Below, one piece after another: positions 52,720-62,463 of a stretch of 64,000 nt of DNA. The translations under genes were made by a program, and so were the position numbers. The DNA comes from HKCCE3408 sp039183205. Lineage in GTDB: Bacteria > Pseudomonadota > Alphaproteobacteria > Rhodobacterales > Rhodobacteraceae. Every line of letters begins with the position of its first letter. The stretch's first letter is position 1. Under the pieces are notes generated by a model. That model saw nothing but the letters and a program-made list of their open reading frames with translations. It was not told where the DNA came from and ran no database searches. The stretch covers positions 1-64,000 of the forward strand of contig JBCDBR010000025.1 in NCBI GenBank assembly GCA_039183205.1, written 5' to 3'.

Positions 52720-53481
52720 GTGTATGCTCCCTGCATGGATTCCTCAATTTTAGAGCGGCTCGCAAGATTCGGTGCCTCCAAGACCAATACGGAGCTTTGG
52801 GATGAATGTGCGTTGGCATTGGCTGATTACGGATTCACGTATGCGAAATACGGGTTGGTAACGGCGTCCCCAAAGGCCCCTCGTCTTGCGGACATTGTGT
52901 TGTTTGGCCAATTTTCTGATGAGTGGGAGAGTTACAACCGAACTATCGACTGGCCCAGCGAAGATTATGTGGTTCAACACTTAATTTCGAGATCTGTCCC
53001 CCTTCAATTCGGCGAGCTTTACAGCAAGCTCAGAGGCAGCGAACTCACGGACGCACAAAAAAGGAACCACTCAGTTTCTTTGGATTTGGGAATGTTTCAC
53101 GGTATCGCCATTCCTTGTCGGACGCGTAATCCCTTTGCACTTGGCGGTACGTCATTGGTGGCGGACAGCGCCTTCAACGATGCGACTTTCGCAAAACATA
53201 TTGAGAATATATTTCCTCATCTGGAGATCTTGGTGGAGGCTTTTCATTCGTTGCTGCATCGGCCAAGCCTTTTGCCTGAAAACCGACAACTCTCCGCAAG
53301 AGAACGGGAGTGCCTTATTTGGCTTGCATCTGGACGACGGCTCGACGCTGTGGCCGATAAAATGGGAACGCAGATTAAAACGGTTGAAAAGCAGCTTGCC
53401 AATGCGCGGCGAAAACTCGCTGCCCGGACCACTAACCAAGCGATTGCTCGGGCAATTGCTTTGGAACTTTTGGAGTTGTGA
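52720..53481 (+). CDS. LuxR family regulator with autoinducer-binding-like domain
   Basis: This 253-residue LuxR-type protein has an N-terminal autoinducer-binding-like domain, with weak family marks such as YAKYGLVTASPKAP and PLQFGELYSKLRGSELTDAQ. The C-terminal helix-turn-helix is good: ARERECLIWLASGRRLDAVA, then KTVEKQLANARRKLAAR. GTG 52720 has TTGAGGTAA 6 bases upstream, so I prefer it to ATG 52735. There is no luxI gene nearby, so it is probably an orphan receptor. It is convergent with the 1294-residue secreted protein. Confidence 0.88.
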   Translation: MYAPCMDSSILERLARFGASKTNTELWDECALALADYGFTYAKYGLVTASPKAPRLADIVLFGQFSDEWESYNRTIDWPSEDYVVQHLISRSVPLQFGELYSKLRGSELTDAQKRNHSVSLDLGMFHGIAIPCRTRNPFALGGTSLVADSAFNDATFAKHIENIFPHLEILVEAFHSLLHRPSLLPENRQLSARERECLIWLASGRRLDAVADKMGTQIKTVEKQLANARRKLAARTTNQAIARAIALELLEL

Positions 53482-53488
53482 CTTCGGA

Positions 53489-56400
53489 CTACGGGGCCGG
53501 TGCCACGTTCAGGTAGATTTCAAATCCGGCCTGGACCCGGCTTTGGCTCGTCAATCCATGCCGCTGAATGAACGACGCCCAATCTTCGCGGCCGGCATAA
53601 TAGGCCTCAAAGATACCAAGGCTAGTGAAATCGCCTCCATCAATCCGGGCATCAGTAATTCGGTAGCCGGCATTTCTGATTGCTGTCTCTGCGTATTGAT
53701 AGGAAAAGGTGTGCCGGATCAGTTCGCTATCCGGTAAATCTGGATATGTCTGGCGCAGCCAGGCCAACTGCGTCGTCGTTCTTGGATTGACCACCGTCGA
53801 CATAATGACCTGGTTCAAAGGTGCACCGCTTCCGGCATAGCCAATGCCAAATGCATTCATACTGCGCAGATTTGCATAGAGCGTCGTAGGCGTGCCGCGC
53901 CCGTCAACGAATGGAATGTCCATCTCGGGCATCCACCGGCGCATTGTGTTGATTTCGGCGTTGGCAAGAGTGAGAGACCCTGTAGTACGGTCGTAGGTGC
54001 GCGTGAATTTAGCATTGGTATCTGTTGCGCCTTGAATTTCTACAAACCACAATGTGAATGATCCGCCATCTTGGTGGAGGCCTGCCGCGACCTCATCTAA
54101 ATATTCGATATCCCCTTCAATGCTAATGCCGTGATTGGCCAGCAACCGGTCGGCTTGAGTTTGATTATTGCCATGCGTTGCGTCGAAGAAGGCCGCGCCT
54201 TGAGACCCCGATTGCCGTCGCGAAAAAGCTGCGACCGCGGTTTCAAAATCTTGGAAAGTCGGTCTGGGGTCTGAGTGCAATACGGCAAACGCACTTACGG
54301 GGTCGCGGCTCAAGAGCGCGGCAAAGCCGTCCGGATCGCTTGCGATGAAAGCTTGAATATCGGGGCGATGCAAGTGCCGTCCTAGCGCGGACCAAGTCTC
54401 CTCTGACAGGTCCGTCGCCCAGCCCGGACGCGCGGCAGAGAGATCGAGCTGCCCCGAAAAGGACAATTCCAACCCCGAAGATGACGGAGCTAATCCCTGG
54501 ATGTCTTCAACATTGCGTAAGGCCGTAGCTACGTCTTCTGCGCGATCTTGTGCGATCTCATCGAACACGTCGTCCAGCCAGGCCTCCGGCTCACCCGACC
54601 CCAACAAGTCGTCGCTGCTGTGCAGTCCGGGCAAATTGTCGAATTGGCTTTCCAGCGTGAGGTCATCGACGCTTGATGACAAAGGCGTTGGCAGAACATC
54701 AGATGTTGGAAGTGTAGCCTCTGGTACGCCGGAGGCCGCAGATGGCGGAACGACCTGAGTTGCCGGCAAAGCGATACCTGCCGTTATTGGGGCGTCACCC
54801 GACCAGAGGATTTCCCTTCCGGCTGCGATGCGTGCTGCGGCAAGCGACGATTGAAACCGATGGTAGGCTGACGGAAGCTCGCGCAGGCTGCTAACAATGG
54901 ACACGCTGCTTCCGATAAACGACACGGCCGTCATGACCACGCTGCGCCGACCTTGCTCGGCAAGTTCAAAACGATAGGTGCCAAGGACTGCGGATGCCCC
55001 GCGCGCGAATGCATATTCGCGGTGGCTGCGCCAGGTTGTCGGAATCTCTTGAAACGTCACATAGGCCAGATCAACGCTGTCGAGAACAAAGTTGATGCCT
55101 GAGCCGACCCACGAACCGCCCATCGTAAGCGGCAGCGTGGCGACGATTGCGGCGGTGCGCACCAAATTGGTGTCCAACTCGGAATAAGCGGCCTGGGCGC
55201 GCGCGGCTTCAGCCAAAACGCCAACGCCGAATACCGCAGCCCGCGCAAGCCGATCCGGCCGCCATTCGTAGGCGATGACACCATTTCCGCCCGGTGAAAA
55301 CGGCGTCATCAACCGAGGCAAGAGTGATGTGACAACCGCTTCGTAGCCAAGACCTGTGAGGTCCAACATGTCTTCTACGTCACAAGGATCGGTGGCTTCG
55401 GCGTAGCTGATCGAAAAAGCGATCGCGCGGCGAAACTCCGCGATGACTTCGCGGGTCGCATCAAGCACCCAAGCTTCGGCCTCATGACTTGTTTGGCGAT
55501 AGTACTGTGCAACTGCATAGGCATCGTAGGTGCGTTGGAACCAGTCGCGCTCCCCGTCAGGGAAGGTCACTTCGAACCGGCTTATGGGCAGTTGATGGGA
55601 CCGTACCGCGGGTTCGATCAGGGCGCGAAATACGCGCAATTCGTCATCCGATTGGAAGCTGTTAATCTCACGATCCTGGTGGCGCATCATTTCGAGGAAA
55701 CGCGCCCGTAGCAGTATCATAGCGGCGTGGTCCGCCAGTGTTACGCGGAGGTCGAGCCGTTCAAACGGACTGGTGCTGATAATGATCCGGTTGCTGATCG
55801 TTGCCGCCGTTTCGATTGCCAATGACGCCCAATCACGGCTTTCGACACCGGCACATTGCGCGGCCTGGCTCAACGCTTCATGCCACAATGTGTCATCCGC
55901 GATCTCTCGGCGTTGGACGCGCGCAACCGGTGTCGCGGCTGGGATCGAGATCAAATCTGGAATGCCGACGCGCGCTGAAAACTGGCTGCCTGGTGTGGTT
56001 GGAAAAACGAAGGCCGAGCCAAGCGGAACGGACGCGTCCGTGGGGTGCACCAATTGAATGGCTTCGGTGCGGTAGACGCGCGGATCGTCGGTCCGGTGAG
56101 CCTGTATGCTGAGCCCGCCGCCGATGACCGCAAATTCACCGTTGTGGCTGACCAGCAAGGGGATTTCGTCAATCGGCAGAACGGCATTGGTCCGCAGCTC
56201 TAATGCGATCGTTTCGCGCAGATAGAGCGCGTCCGTCGTTTCATAGCCATCCGGCGAGAGGTAACGGTGGCTGGGCCCAAATGGCGCCGGGGTAAAGTTG
56301 CCGGGCGTCGAGGGCTCGGTCACCTGACGAACAAAGGCAAGCTCGGCAAAGTTGTCGCCGAATTGCAGCAACCAACCGCCGGCAACATCATTGAGAAAGA

Positions 56401-57373
56401 ACCGGTGATGGCCGGGCAGAACGCCGGGCCTGAGCGTGGCCTCAAGCACGATGAAGTCGAGTTCTAACGCAGCCGCATGTTCGCTTGGCGGCAAACTTTC
56501 AAGGAGCTTCTGGCGCCCGCGGGCTATGAGATCACTGCCAAATCCACCAACGCCATCGCTGGCGGCAAAATAGGCGCGTTGATAGCTGATCTGAGAATGA
56601 TCGTCGCGCAACTCGAGCCGGTCGCCGGGCCCTTGCGGTAGGTCTTCTCCAAAGACAAACAGAAAGCGCCGGTCGGATGCATTCGGTGCGTCGGCTGTGA
56701 ACGGATAGGGATGGGCTGGTTCATCAACGGCGATCGCCAATTGGCTCTCGATTGGGATCACGCCGTAAATTACCGGTATTGGGCGGGTCCAGGTTTCAAC
56801 ACCGCTCTGGATGACACCTCCGTCATCCGCCGCGGCGTGAAATCCGACACGTCCATAACCTTGCTGGTCGCGCAATGTGACCGGATCCGCGCTATAACGC
56901 CAATGCCCGGACATCGTGTCGCCCGTGATCACGAGCGTGAGGTCTATTCGGTTGAGATCACTTTCGAACCGGGGTGCGATTTGCGTAACCAGTTCGGAAG
57001 ACCCATAGCTAAAGGTGACGTCGCGCAGGGGCTCGGGTACCGCGATTTCTGAGAACGGCTCGTCAAGGCCGGTTTCTTGGAGGGAGTGCGGCGACTGGCC
57101 TTCCAGGACCATCTGAAGCGTATTGCCGCTTCGCACAAAGGACGACGAGGTCAAGACGTAAGACGCACCCGTATCGGGGTGGGCCAAGGTGACGGTCGCA
57201 GATGTTTCCGATGCATCGATCACGGCGCGGCCGGATACCAAACCCAATTCGTGATCGGCATAGCCCACCTGCCACTCACCGCTGATTGGAACAGGTGCGT
57301 CTTGGGCCGCGGCGGGCACGGCACCCAATGACAGGATGCTACCCAGCACGGCCAAAGCAAAACGAGCAATCAT
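53489..57373 (-). CDS. Very large exported protein of unknown function, third gene of the VWA operon
   Basis: This 1294-residue protein has a signal peptide (MIARFALAVLGSILSLGAVP, cleaved after AAAQ). A beta-rich N-terminal third follows, then a helical centre with hydrophobic stretches near residues 780-960 (AAIVATLPLTMGGSWVGSG, SVVMTAVSFIGSSVSIVSSL) and a low-complexity linker. The separate C-terminal domain, from about residue 1060 (FFDATHGNNQTQADRLL), ends in YLNVAPAP. ATG 57373 lies 5 bp from the previous stop; a longer frame would overlap that gene. I do not recognise any domain. Confidence 0.8.
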   Translation of the reverse strand: MIARFALAVLGSILSLGAVPAAAQDAPVPISGEWQVGYADHELGLVSGRAVIDASETSATVTLAHPDTGASYVLTSSSFVRSGNTLQMVLEGQSPHSLQETGLDEPFSEIAVPEPLRDVTFSYGSSELVTQIAPRFESDLNRIDLTLVITGDTMSGHWRYSADPVTLRDQQGYGRVGFHAAADDGGVIQSGVETWTRPIPVIYGVIPIESQLAIAVDEPAHPYPFTADAPNASDRRFLFVFGEDLPQGPGDRLELRDDHSQISYQRAYFAASDGVGGFGSDLIARGRQKLLESLPPSEHAAALELDFIVLEATLRPGVLPGHHRFFLNDVAGGWLLQFGDNFAELAFVRQVTEPSTPGNFTPAPFGPSHRYLSPDGYETTDALYLRETIALELRTNAVLPIDEIPLLVSHNGEFAVIGGGLSIQAHRTDDPRVYRTEAIQLVHPTDASVPLGSAFVFPTTPGSQFSARVGIPDLISIPAATPVARVQRREIADDTLWHEALSQAAQCAGVESRDWASLAIETAATISNRIIISTSPFERLDLRVTLADHAAMILLRARFLEMMRHQDREINSFQSDDELRVFRALIEPAVRSHQLPISRFEVTFPDGERDWFQRTYDAYAVAQYYRQTSHEAEAWVLDATREVIAEFRRAIAFSISYAEATDPCDVEDMLDLTGLGYEAVVTSLLPRLMTPFSPGGNGVIAYEWRPDRLARAAVFGVGVLAEAARAQAAYSELDTNLVRTAAIVATLPLTMGGSWVGSGINFVLDSVDLAYVTFQEIPTTWRSHREYAFARGASAVLGTYRFELAEQGRRSVVMTAVSFIGSSVSIVSSLRELPSAYHRFQSSLAAARIAAGREILWSGDAPITAGIALPATQVVPPSAASGVPEATLPTSDVLPTPLSSSVDDLTLESQFDNLPGLHSSDDLLGSGEPEAWLDDVFDEIAQDRAEDVATALRNVEDIQGLAPSSSGLELSFSGQLDLSAARPGWATDLSEETWSALGRHLHRPDIQAFIASDPDGFAALLSRDPVSAFAVLHSDPRPTFQDFETAVAAFSRRQSGSQGAAFFDATHGNNQTQADRLLANHGISIEGDIEYLDEVAAGLHQDGGSFTLWFVEIQGATDTNAKFTRTYDRTTGSLTLANAEINTMRRWMPEMDIPFVDGRGTPTTLYANLRSMNAFGIGYAGSGAPLNQVIMSTVVNPRTTTQLAWLRQTYPDLPDSELIRHTFSYQYAETAIRNAGYRITDARIDGGDFTSLGIFEAYYAGREDWASFIQRHGLTSQSRVQAGFEIYLNVAPAP

Positions 57374-57377
57374 GTCC

Positions 57378-59171
57378 TTATTCCCGCGTTGTGGTGGGAT
57401 CGGTTTCCCAAATAAAATAGTGGAATTCGCTGCGTAGAACGCGCCGATCATCGGGCGTCGGTTCCATAAGAATTCTTTGCTCGACTTCGCCACCGAAGGA
57501 GAGGTCAACAACATAGAATTCGCGCGAAGCCGGGTCCTCGAGCCGCCCTTCAACGATGAAGTGGTCGCCATATTCGCGGGGCCCGTCGATGGGCACATAC
57601 CGGCCTTCATCAAACCGGACCAAGCGCAGTTCCATCCTTTCGGGGGTTGGAGGCGGCGAAAGGGATACAGGCGCGATGTCCCAAGCAATGCCGCTGCGAA
57701 ACGTTTCGCCGCGCGACAAGCCTGGACTAATCGACACGATCTGGCCTGTCATTTCCGGGATTGGAACATCGCCGCGTAAGGCTAGCCCATCTGGCCGCGC
57801 CAGGAAGTCATGGGTAAAGCTCGTCGCGGTATCGCCGCGCCCAGACGTCATTTCCAAAACGGGCTCGCTGGCACTGAACGGCTCAGGGCCAAGGGGTATC
57901 TGCAACCCCAAAATATCATCCCACGCGCCGAAGAGCCCAAAGATGGGCGTCGTCGCCGTGCCGGCCGCTCCGAATTGCAAGCGACGTCCAGTCACCTCAA
58001 ACATAAACTCCTGATGCGGGTTCCAAGGCATATCCAATCGCATCAAGACGCCTTGGCGCGGGAAAATCGCGCTCAAGGGCGGGACCGTGCTTTGGTTCGG
58101 TCGAAACGGGTCGAGATCCGCTTGTTGCTGGGGCTGAAAAGGCGTTTCGGGAAGGCCTTCGGGCGAGCCTAGTTCAGCCATGGGTATCTCGATTGTTGGA
58201 AAGCGGCCGCCGCCATCGCTGAACTGCGGCGGTGCCGGTGGTTGCGGCCGTGGCCGGTCGCCCGATGCAACCGGCGACATGGTCAATATTACGTGGTCGA
58301 GCGCGATCAAGCCGTCGGCTAATGACATCGTAAACCAAGCTGCTTCAGCGCCGTCATTTCCTGCGAAAGCCGCCGAAACATCTGCCCATCGCGCCCACAG
58401 TTCCGCTGCCAATGCCATATCCTCGGGCGCGTAGCGCAGCACAAACAACCGCGTAGATGACGCAAAATTCGCCAGGTCTGAGCCCTGTCCGGCGATAGCA
58501 TGGCTTCGGTTCACTGGATCGGCCGAAGCTTCGGTTTCCAACGTGATGCTTCCAAATTGGTCTGTCTCGCGGAAGCGTGCATACCAATCCGCGCCGTTGG
58601 ACAGCTGCGTCACCGGAGCATCGACATGCTGGTAAAGCTCAAGAGAGCTTAGGATGCGTTCAAGCGCCTGAATGTGTGCGATTATCTCACTTGCGGCCTC
58701 GTGAACCGCCACGTTTTGGTCAATCTCATCCCGCAGGGCTTCGGCGGCGCCCCGATAGGTCCGACCATCAGGCAGCCGTGCCTCAGGGTCAGCGCGGCTG
58801 AACAAATTGTATTGATCTAGCAAGGTTTCATCACGATTGATGACCGCCCAAAGCGTGTCCAATCTTGCACGCCATAGATCGCTCGCATCCGCGCTGAACC
58901 AACCGGGCGGATGGTTTAGTGAGACATGTTCTAAGATGATCGATGTCTGCACGGGGCCGACCGCGGACCAGGACCTGTTGGTCACCCAACCTGCACTGGT
59001 GAGCGCGGGTCCACCGAAGTCAATCTGCGCTTCGCCCCATTCTTCGAAGGTGAAACGGAACGCATCTTGTTCTTGCCCGAGGACCGACCCGACCGCCAGC
59101 GAAGACAGGGCAATGCCCAACGCCAAACGCACGGCGAGCCCCCTAAAACCTCGGGCATGCGCGTCTCTCAA
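57378..59171 (-). CDS. Exported protein of unknown function, second gene of the VWA operon
   Basis: This 597-residue protein has a signal peptide ending near SVLGQEQ and a helical region with DIDQNVAVHEAASEI-like segments in the first half. A proline-rich linker near residue 305 (RPRPQPPAPPQF) leads to a C-terminal beta-rich half ending LRSEFHYFIWETDPTTTRE. TTG 59171 overlaps the VWA stop (TTGA); GTG 59132, with AGGGGG 6 bases upstream, is an equal or better start. No known family is recognised. Confidence 0.75.
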   Translation of the reverse strand: MRDAHARGFRGLAVRLALGIALSSLAVGSVLGQEQDAFRFTFEEWGEAQIDFGGPALTSAGWVTNRSWSAVGPVQTSIILEHVSLNHPPGWFSADASDLWRARLDTLWAVINRDETLLDQYNLFSRADPEARLPDGRTYRGAAEALRDEIDQNVAVHEAASEIIAHIQALERILSSLELYQHVDAPVTQLSNGADWYARFRETDQFGSITLETEASADPVNRSHAIAGQGSDLANFASSTRLFVLRYAPEDMALAAELWARWADVSAAFAGNDGAEAAWFTMSLADGLIALDHVILTMSPVASGDRPRPQPPAPPQFSDGGGRFPTIEIPMAELGSPEGLPETPFQPQQQADLDPFRPNQSTVPPLSAIFPRQGVLMRLDMPWNPHQEFMFEVTGRRLQFGAAGTATTPIFGLFGAWDDILGLQIPLGPEPFSASEPVLEMTSGRGDTATSFTHDFLARPDGLALRGDVPIPEMTGQIVSISPGLSRGETFRSGIAWDIAPVSLSPPPTPERMELRLVRFDEGRYVPIDGPREYGDHFIVEGRLEDPASREFYVVDLSFGGEVEQRILMEPTPDDRRVLRSEFHYFIWETDPTTTRE

Positions 59172-60553
59172 TTAACGTCCACCAGTTCAATCCGGTGGAC
59201 GGCGGCCAGCAAATTCCCTGAGATACTATCGTCGAACAATCCGCCGCTAAACGCGATAGCGCCGCGCACGCGAAGCGACGGAAGGCCTGGGGAGACGAAT
59301 TCTAAAGGAGAGTTGCCGATTGTTAACCCCGGCAGGGTCAGAGCCGCGTTATAGTCTTGCCCGCGACGCGACAAGGTAAGCCGAGCACCCTCATAGGCTA
59401 ACGTTTCCAGAATGGGTGCGACCAGTTCTGGATCCTGGGTTGCGCCACAATGGACGCTGCTGGCGGCAATGTCTTGGTATGCGGTGGTCGCTGCGCCATC
59501 GTTTCGCAGCAACAACCCAAACCCTATTTCCTGGCACCATTCGCCTAATGCACTCCAAAGCTGAACGGCAACGTGGTTATTTTCGTCGCTGAACAAGCCA
59601 AACTCGACCATGCTGCGCCCGCTTTCCATCGTCAGCGTTAAGTCAAAGTGCAAATCCCAATCACCTTGCGGCAGGCCTTGGTCCAGCGTGAAAACATTTC
59701 CACTGTCTTGCAGATGCAACCCGCGCAAATCGCTGGCAATGAACGTTAAGGCACCTTGGGTGAAAACATAGTCGTCCGCACGCGGGTTCAGGATCGTCCA
59801 TCCTGTAGGCCGTTCGGCACTTTCAAAGCTCTCGGCAAACACAATGGTCTCGGTCGACGCGGGACGAACAGCGACCGTTATCTCTTCGGAGATGGTGGAG
59901 AGAGCTGTCTGTAGGGATGCGCCGTCGGAGGCATCAAAGTACTGCCCGCGTCCGTTTTCGGCGATGCACAACAAACGGTCGCGGACCTCCGCATCAAGGT
60001 CGTACCCAATCGTGTGAAGTGTAAGCTGCGCGTTCGCCTCGGCAAGGATGTTGGCCGCGGCACACGGATCGCCGCCGCAGGTCTCCTGCCCGTCAGTGAT
60101 CAAGACAAGTGTCGCGTTGCCGTTGCTTTGCGTGTCGAGCCAATTTGCGCTGCGCAGCAACGCCTCCGCAATGGGTGTTTGTCCCTGGGGCGAGATGCTA
60201 TTGATGGCGCTTTCAAGCGCACCTGATCGTGCGTCGGTCATTGGCATGACAAGCTCGATGTCGTCGCAGCGGCCAAGTTCTCGATTGAACTGATGGCCAT
60301 AGGCGACCAGCCCGACCTGTGCGTCCTCGGGCAAATCCGACACGGCCCTAGCCAAAAGCCGACGGGCGGTGTCAAACTTCGGCTCGCCATTGATCTGGCC
60401 CCACATGGAATTCGATGCGTCCAGAATGAACAAAACCTCTTGCGCATGCTGGGCATCGGCAGGCGCTGAAATCATTGACAGCGCGACGCATAAAGCCGGC
60501 GCCGAAATACCCGTGGCTCTGCATTTACTTCGCCCTGATTTGGTCCAAAGCAC
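59168..60553 (-). CDS. Exported von Willebrand factor A domain protein, first gene of its operon
   Basis: This 461-residue VWA protein has the MIDAS DASNS at the start of the domain (EVLFILDASNSMWGQING) and the later motif GQTPIAEALLRS, with ITDGQETCGGDPC as the third loop. The signal peptide precedes QHAQEV. The C-terminal 200 residues form a beta-sandwich-like region (FESAERPTGWTILNP). GTG 60553 has AGGGAG upstream. The VWA fold with metal site usually mediates protein contacts. It heads a three-gene operon with overlap to the next gene. Confidence 0.9.
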   Translation of the reverse strand: MLWTKSGRSKCRATGISAPALCVALSMISAPADAQHAQEVLFILDASNSMWGQINGEPKFDTARRLLARAVSDLPEDAQVGLVAYGHQFNRELGRCDDIELVMPMTDARSGALESAINSISPQGQTPIAEALLRSANWLDTQSNGNATLVLITDGQETCGGDPCAAANILAEANAQLTLHTIGYDLDAEVRDRLLCIAENGRGQYFDASDGASLQTALSTISEEITVAVRPASTETIVFAESFESAERPTGWTILNPRADDYVFTQGALTFIASDLRGLHLQDSGNVFTLDQGLPQGDWDLHFDLTLTMESGRSMVEFGLFSDENNHVAVQLWSALGEWCQEIGFGLLLRNDGAATTAYQDIAASSVHCGATQDPELVAPILETLAYEGARLTLSRRGQDYNAALTLPGLTIGNSPLEFVSPGLPSLRVRGAIAFSGGLFDDSISGNLLAAVHRIELVDVN

Positions 60554-60627
60554 TGTGGGAACTCCCTGCAGTCACACACCGAAAGTGATCCAACGGAGAC
60601 GTAGCACCAAGTTTTGAGCAGCAGAAT

Positions 60628-60643
60628 TGGGGGAAATCCCCCA
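60628..60643. promoter_or_regulatory. GC-rich palindrome upstream of the VWA operon
   Basis: TGGGGG (60628-60633) and CCCCCA (60638-60643) flank AAAT as a tight perfect repeat, 75 bp before the VWA start. It could be an operator or a hairpin ending the minus-strand gene at 60768. No U-tract follows on that strand, which favours an operator slightly. Confidence 0.45.
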
Positions 60644-60767
60644 TTCATTTAATGCGTGATAAACTACCGGCGTTTAGACGCTGAGAAATTTGCCATCTTT
60701 TTATGCAGCGGATGGCGCCGAGCAGACCTTTGAAGGCTTGGAGAACTAGCCCTGATCTGTATTTGGC

Positions 60768-61220
60768 CTAACAAATAGGGTCACTATAGGGTTCGATCGA
60801 ATAACGATCAGCATGCTCGCTTGCGGTTGAATTGTATTCATAAACTTGCATTGCATCTGTAACGAACTCGCAGTCTGAGCGAATGTCTGCACCACAATCT
60901 GCCCAAGTCAGCACATCAAGCGGATCGAATGATTGGCAATTCGACGCGAGTTCTCTTGAGATGGAGGGGTGCGGGTCCGAAAGGTCGTTCTGAAACCAAT
61001 AATAGTAACCATCATCATTTTCGCCGTAAATCCAAATATTTTGATTGCCTAAGCGGTTACGCGAGAGGACCTTAAAGCCGCAGTTCTCCTGCTCACACGG
61101 CGGCTCAGCGTTCTCGATGGGTTCTCCGAAGCGAATAAGCACCCAAACACCTCCGACAGCAAGCGAGATCAAAAAGAAAACGATGGTCGCAAGGGAAAGC
61201 GCCCTTCTCAGGCCTGACAT
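60768..61220 (-). CDS. Small membrane-anchored protein of unknown function
   Basis: This 150-residue protein has an N-terminal transmembrane segment (LATIVFFLISLAVGGVWVLI) and a cysteine-containing external part (PPCEQENCGF, SNCQSF, WADCGAD, SDCEF, DPIC), suggesting disulfides. ATG 61220 has AAAGGGAC upstream. Codon use is more AT-rich than the operons to the left, which may point to recent acquisition. No family recognised. Confidence 0.6.
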   Translation of the reverse strand: MSGLRRALSLATIVFFLISLAVGGVWVLIRFGEPIENAEPPCEQENCGFKVLSRNRLGNQNIWIYGENDDGYYYWFQNDLSDPHPSISRELASNCQSFDPLDVLTWADCGADIRSDCEFVTDAMQVYEYNSTASEHADRYSIEPYSDPIC

Positions 61221-61619
61221 TATTGGTTTGTCCCTTTGTAGTTTTACGAGCTGGCAAGTGAAGCCTTCTTATCCAAAACTCCTTCACGAACTTTCTTCGC
61301 TTACAACAGAAAGCCAGCCCAAGGAAATACAAAGGAAATAGGGCAGCCAGCGGTACCGAAGGTCTCGGATGTCAGAGCGGTAGCAATGGATCACCTTCAT
61401 GGAGGTTTTTTTGGGATCGTCGACGCCATGCACCATATTGGTTTCGAAGCCCGAAAACGCTCAAAAATGCACAAAACAGACGAACGTTTGACCGACGGCG
61501 ACAGGCTGCTCCGACCGTTCTTCGCCTGAGATGCCCGACCGGGATTTCGTGCGTTTTACCAGGTGGGGTCCCCTGTGAATTCGTGGCAGCATCCAAATTT
61601 CGGCTTCAAGATCAAAGCA
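61221..61619. other. 399-bp interval without a recognisable gene
   Basis: A 74-codon minus-strand frame (61372-61596) lacks a ribosome site and a known family. The remaining sequence is moderately AT-rich. It probably holds the promoter of the 60768 gene and downstream sequence of the 61620 gene. Confidence 0.4.
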
Positions 61620-62309
61620 TCAAAGGCTGTATCCTATTGATCCGGGCAACCAAAAGCGCACTTCAGCGCTAAGAGGGTCAACCCCTTGGAAGCCGGCCGG
61701 CCCCTCCAATACAAACTCGTTTTCAGATGTAGAGGGCCTCGCGATGTCGAGGAGCAGTTCCGCAAGTAGCAACGAAGGTTCAAGTCGCCCAAAGCCCTCA
61801 ACGGTGTCTCGGGCGCCCCAGCTATCAGTTGACGGTGTTTCTTCGCCACTGCACCTAAGGAGAAACGCTGGAAACTCAGCCAATCGCTCACCGTAAAATG
61901 GATGTCTTGAACGTTGACGTGGTGAATAACGAAACTCCTTCAAAACAACCTGGTTGTCCGTGCGGCCAACGGAATTCATCGCTGAACCCAAGATCGACAA
62001 CACCCGATACTCGGTCCTTTCGCTCGTCAATTTTAGTAAGACGTCTTTTGCCTGAAAGGCGGCGGCGATAACGGCAAGACCGAGTGATAGATAACCTGTT
62101 TTTGTGGCTGAAATTTGTAAGAAATCGACCCGAATAGTTTCCTCATATTCATGTAGACCACGCCGGATCGCGAAATCCGGGAATTCTGCCTGTTCTGGTA
62201 TGTCCGGAAGCATATCTGGGGTTAGTTCATAAAGATCGTAGTCAGAAACCATTCGCGGTAGCAATGAATGCGCCTTGTTGTACCAACCAAGAAAGTCAGA
62301 CGCTGTCAC
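61620..62309 (-). CDS. Hypothetical protein of 229 residues
   Basis: The start is probably GTG 62309 (MTASDFLGWYNKAHSLLPRM), four bases after the stop of a 49-codon frame. It has no signal peptide, and a hydrophobic segment near residues 70-90 (TGYLSLGLAVIAAAFQAKDV) is too short and charged to be a clear membrane span. The C-terminus ends GSIGYSL. I do not recognise a family. Coupling to the small upstream frame and to a decayed methyltransferase suggests a recently disrupted operon. Confidence 0.55.
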   Translation of the reverse strand: MTASDFLGWYNKAHSLLPRMVSDYDLYELTPDMLPDIPEQAEFPDFAIRRGLHEYEETIRVDFLQISATKTGYLSLGLAVIAAAFQAKDVLLKLTSERTEYRVLSILGSAMNSVGRTDNQVVLKEFRYSPRQRSRHPFYGERLAEFPAFLLRCSGEETPSTDSWGARDTVEGFGRLEPSLLLAELLLDIARPSTSENEFVLEGPAGFQGVDPLSAEVRFWLPGSIGYSL

Positions 62310-62313
62310 ACCC

Positions 62314-62463
62314 TCAACCGCCCATCATCTTTTTGCGACGCTGCTCGCTCTTTCTCGTACTCACATTCTGCCGATCGACGACAGTGCCGTCCGGTGCCTT
62401 TACGGTACGACCACCATGCGGCGAAAGTACAGTTCGGGCAAGACGTTCGAAGTTGCCTGTCAT
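62314..62463 (-). CDS. Small open frame (49 residues) between decayed methyltransferase and the 61620 gene
   Basis: The frame from ATG 62463 reads MTGNFERLARTVLSPHGGRT and ends in a basic tail KSEQRRKKMMGG. Its ATG overlaps the last stop of the methyltransferase frame (ATGA), and its own stop lies four bases before the next start. The spacing on both sides suggests translation, but there is no family or independent evidence. It may also be a remnant. Confidence 0.4.
   Translation of the reverse strand: MTGNFERLARTVLSPHGGRTVKAPDGTVVDRQNVSTRKSEQRRKKMMGG

Noticed and set aside
57374..57688. N-terminal extension of the 1294-residue protein
   Set aside because: It would overlap the preceding gene and place residues before a perfect signal peptide and ribosome site.
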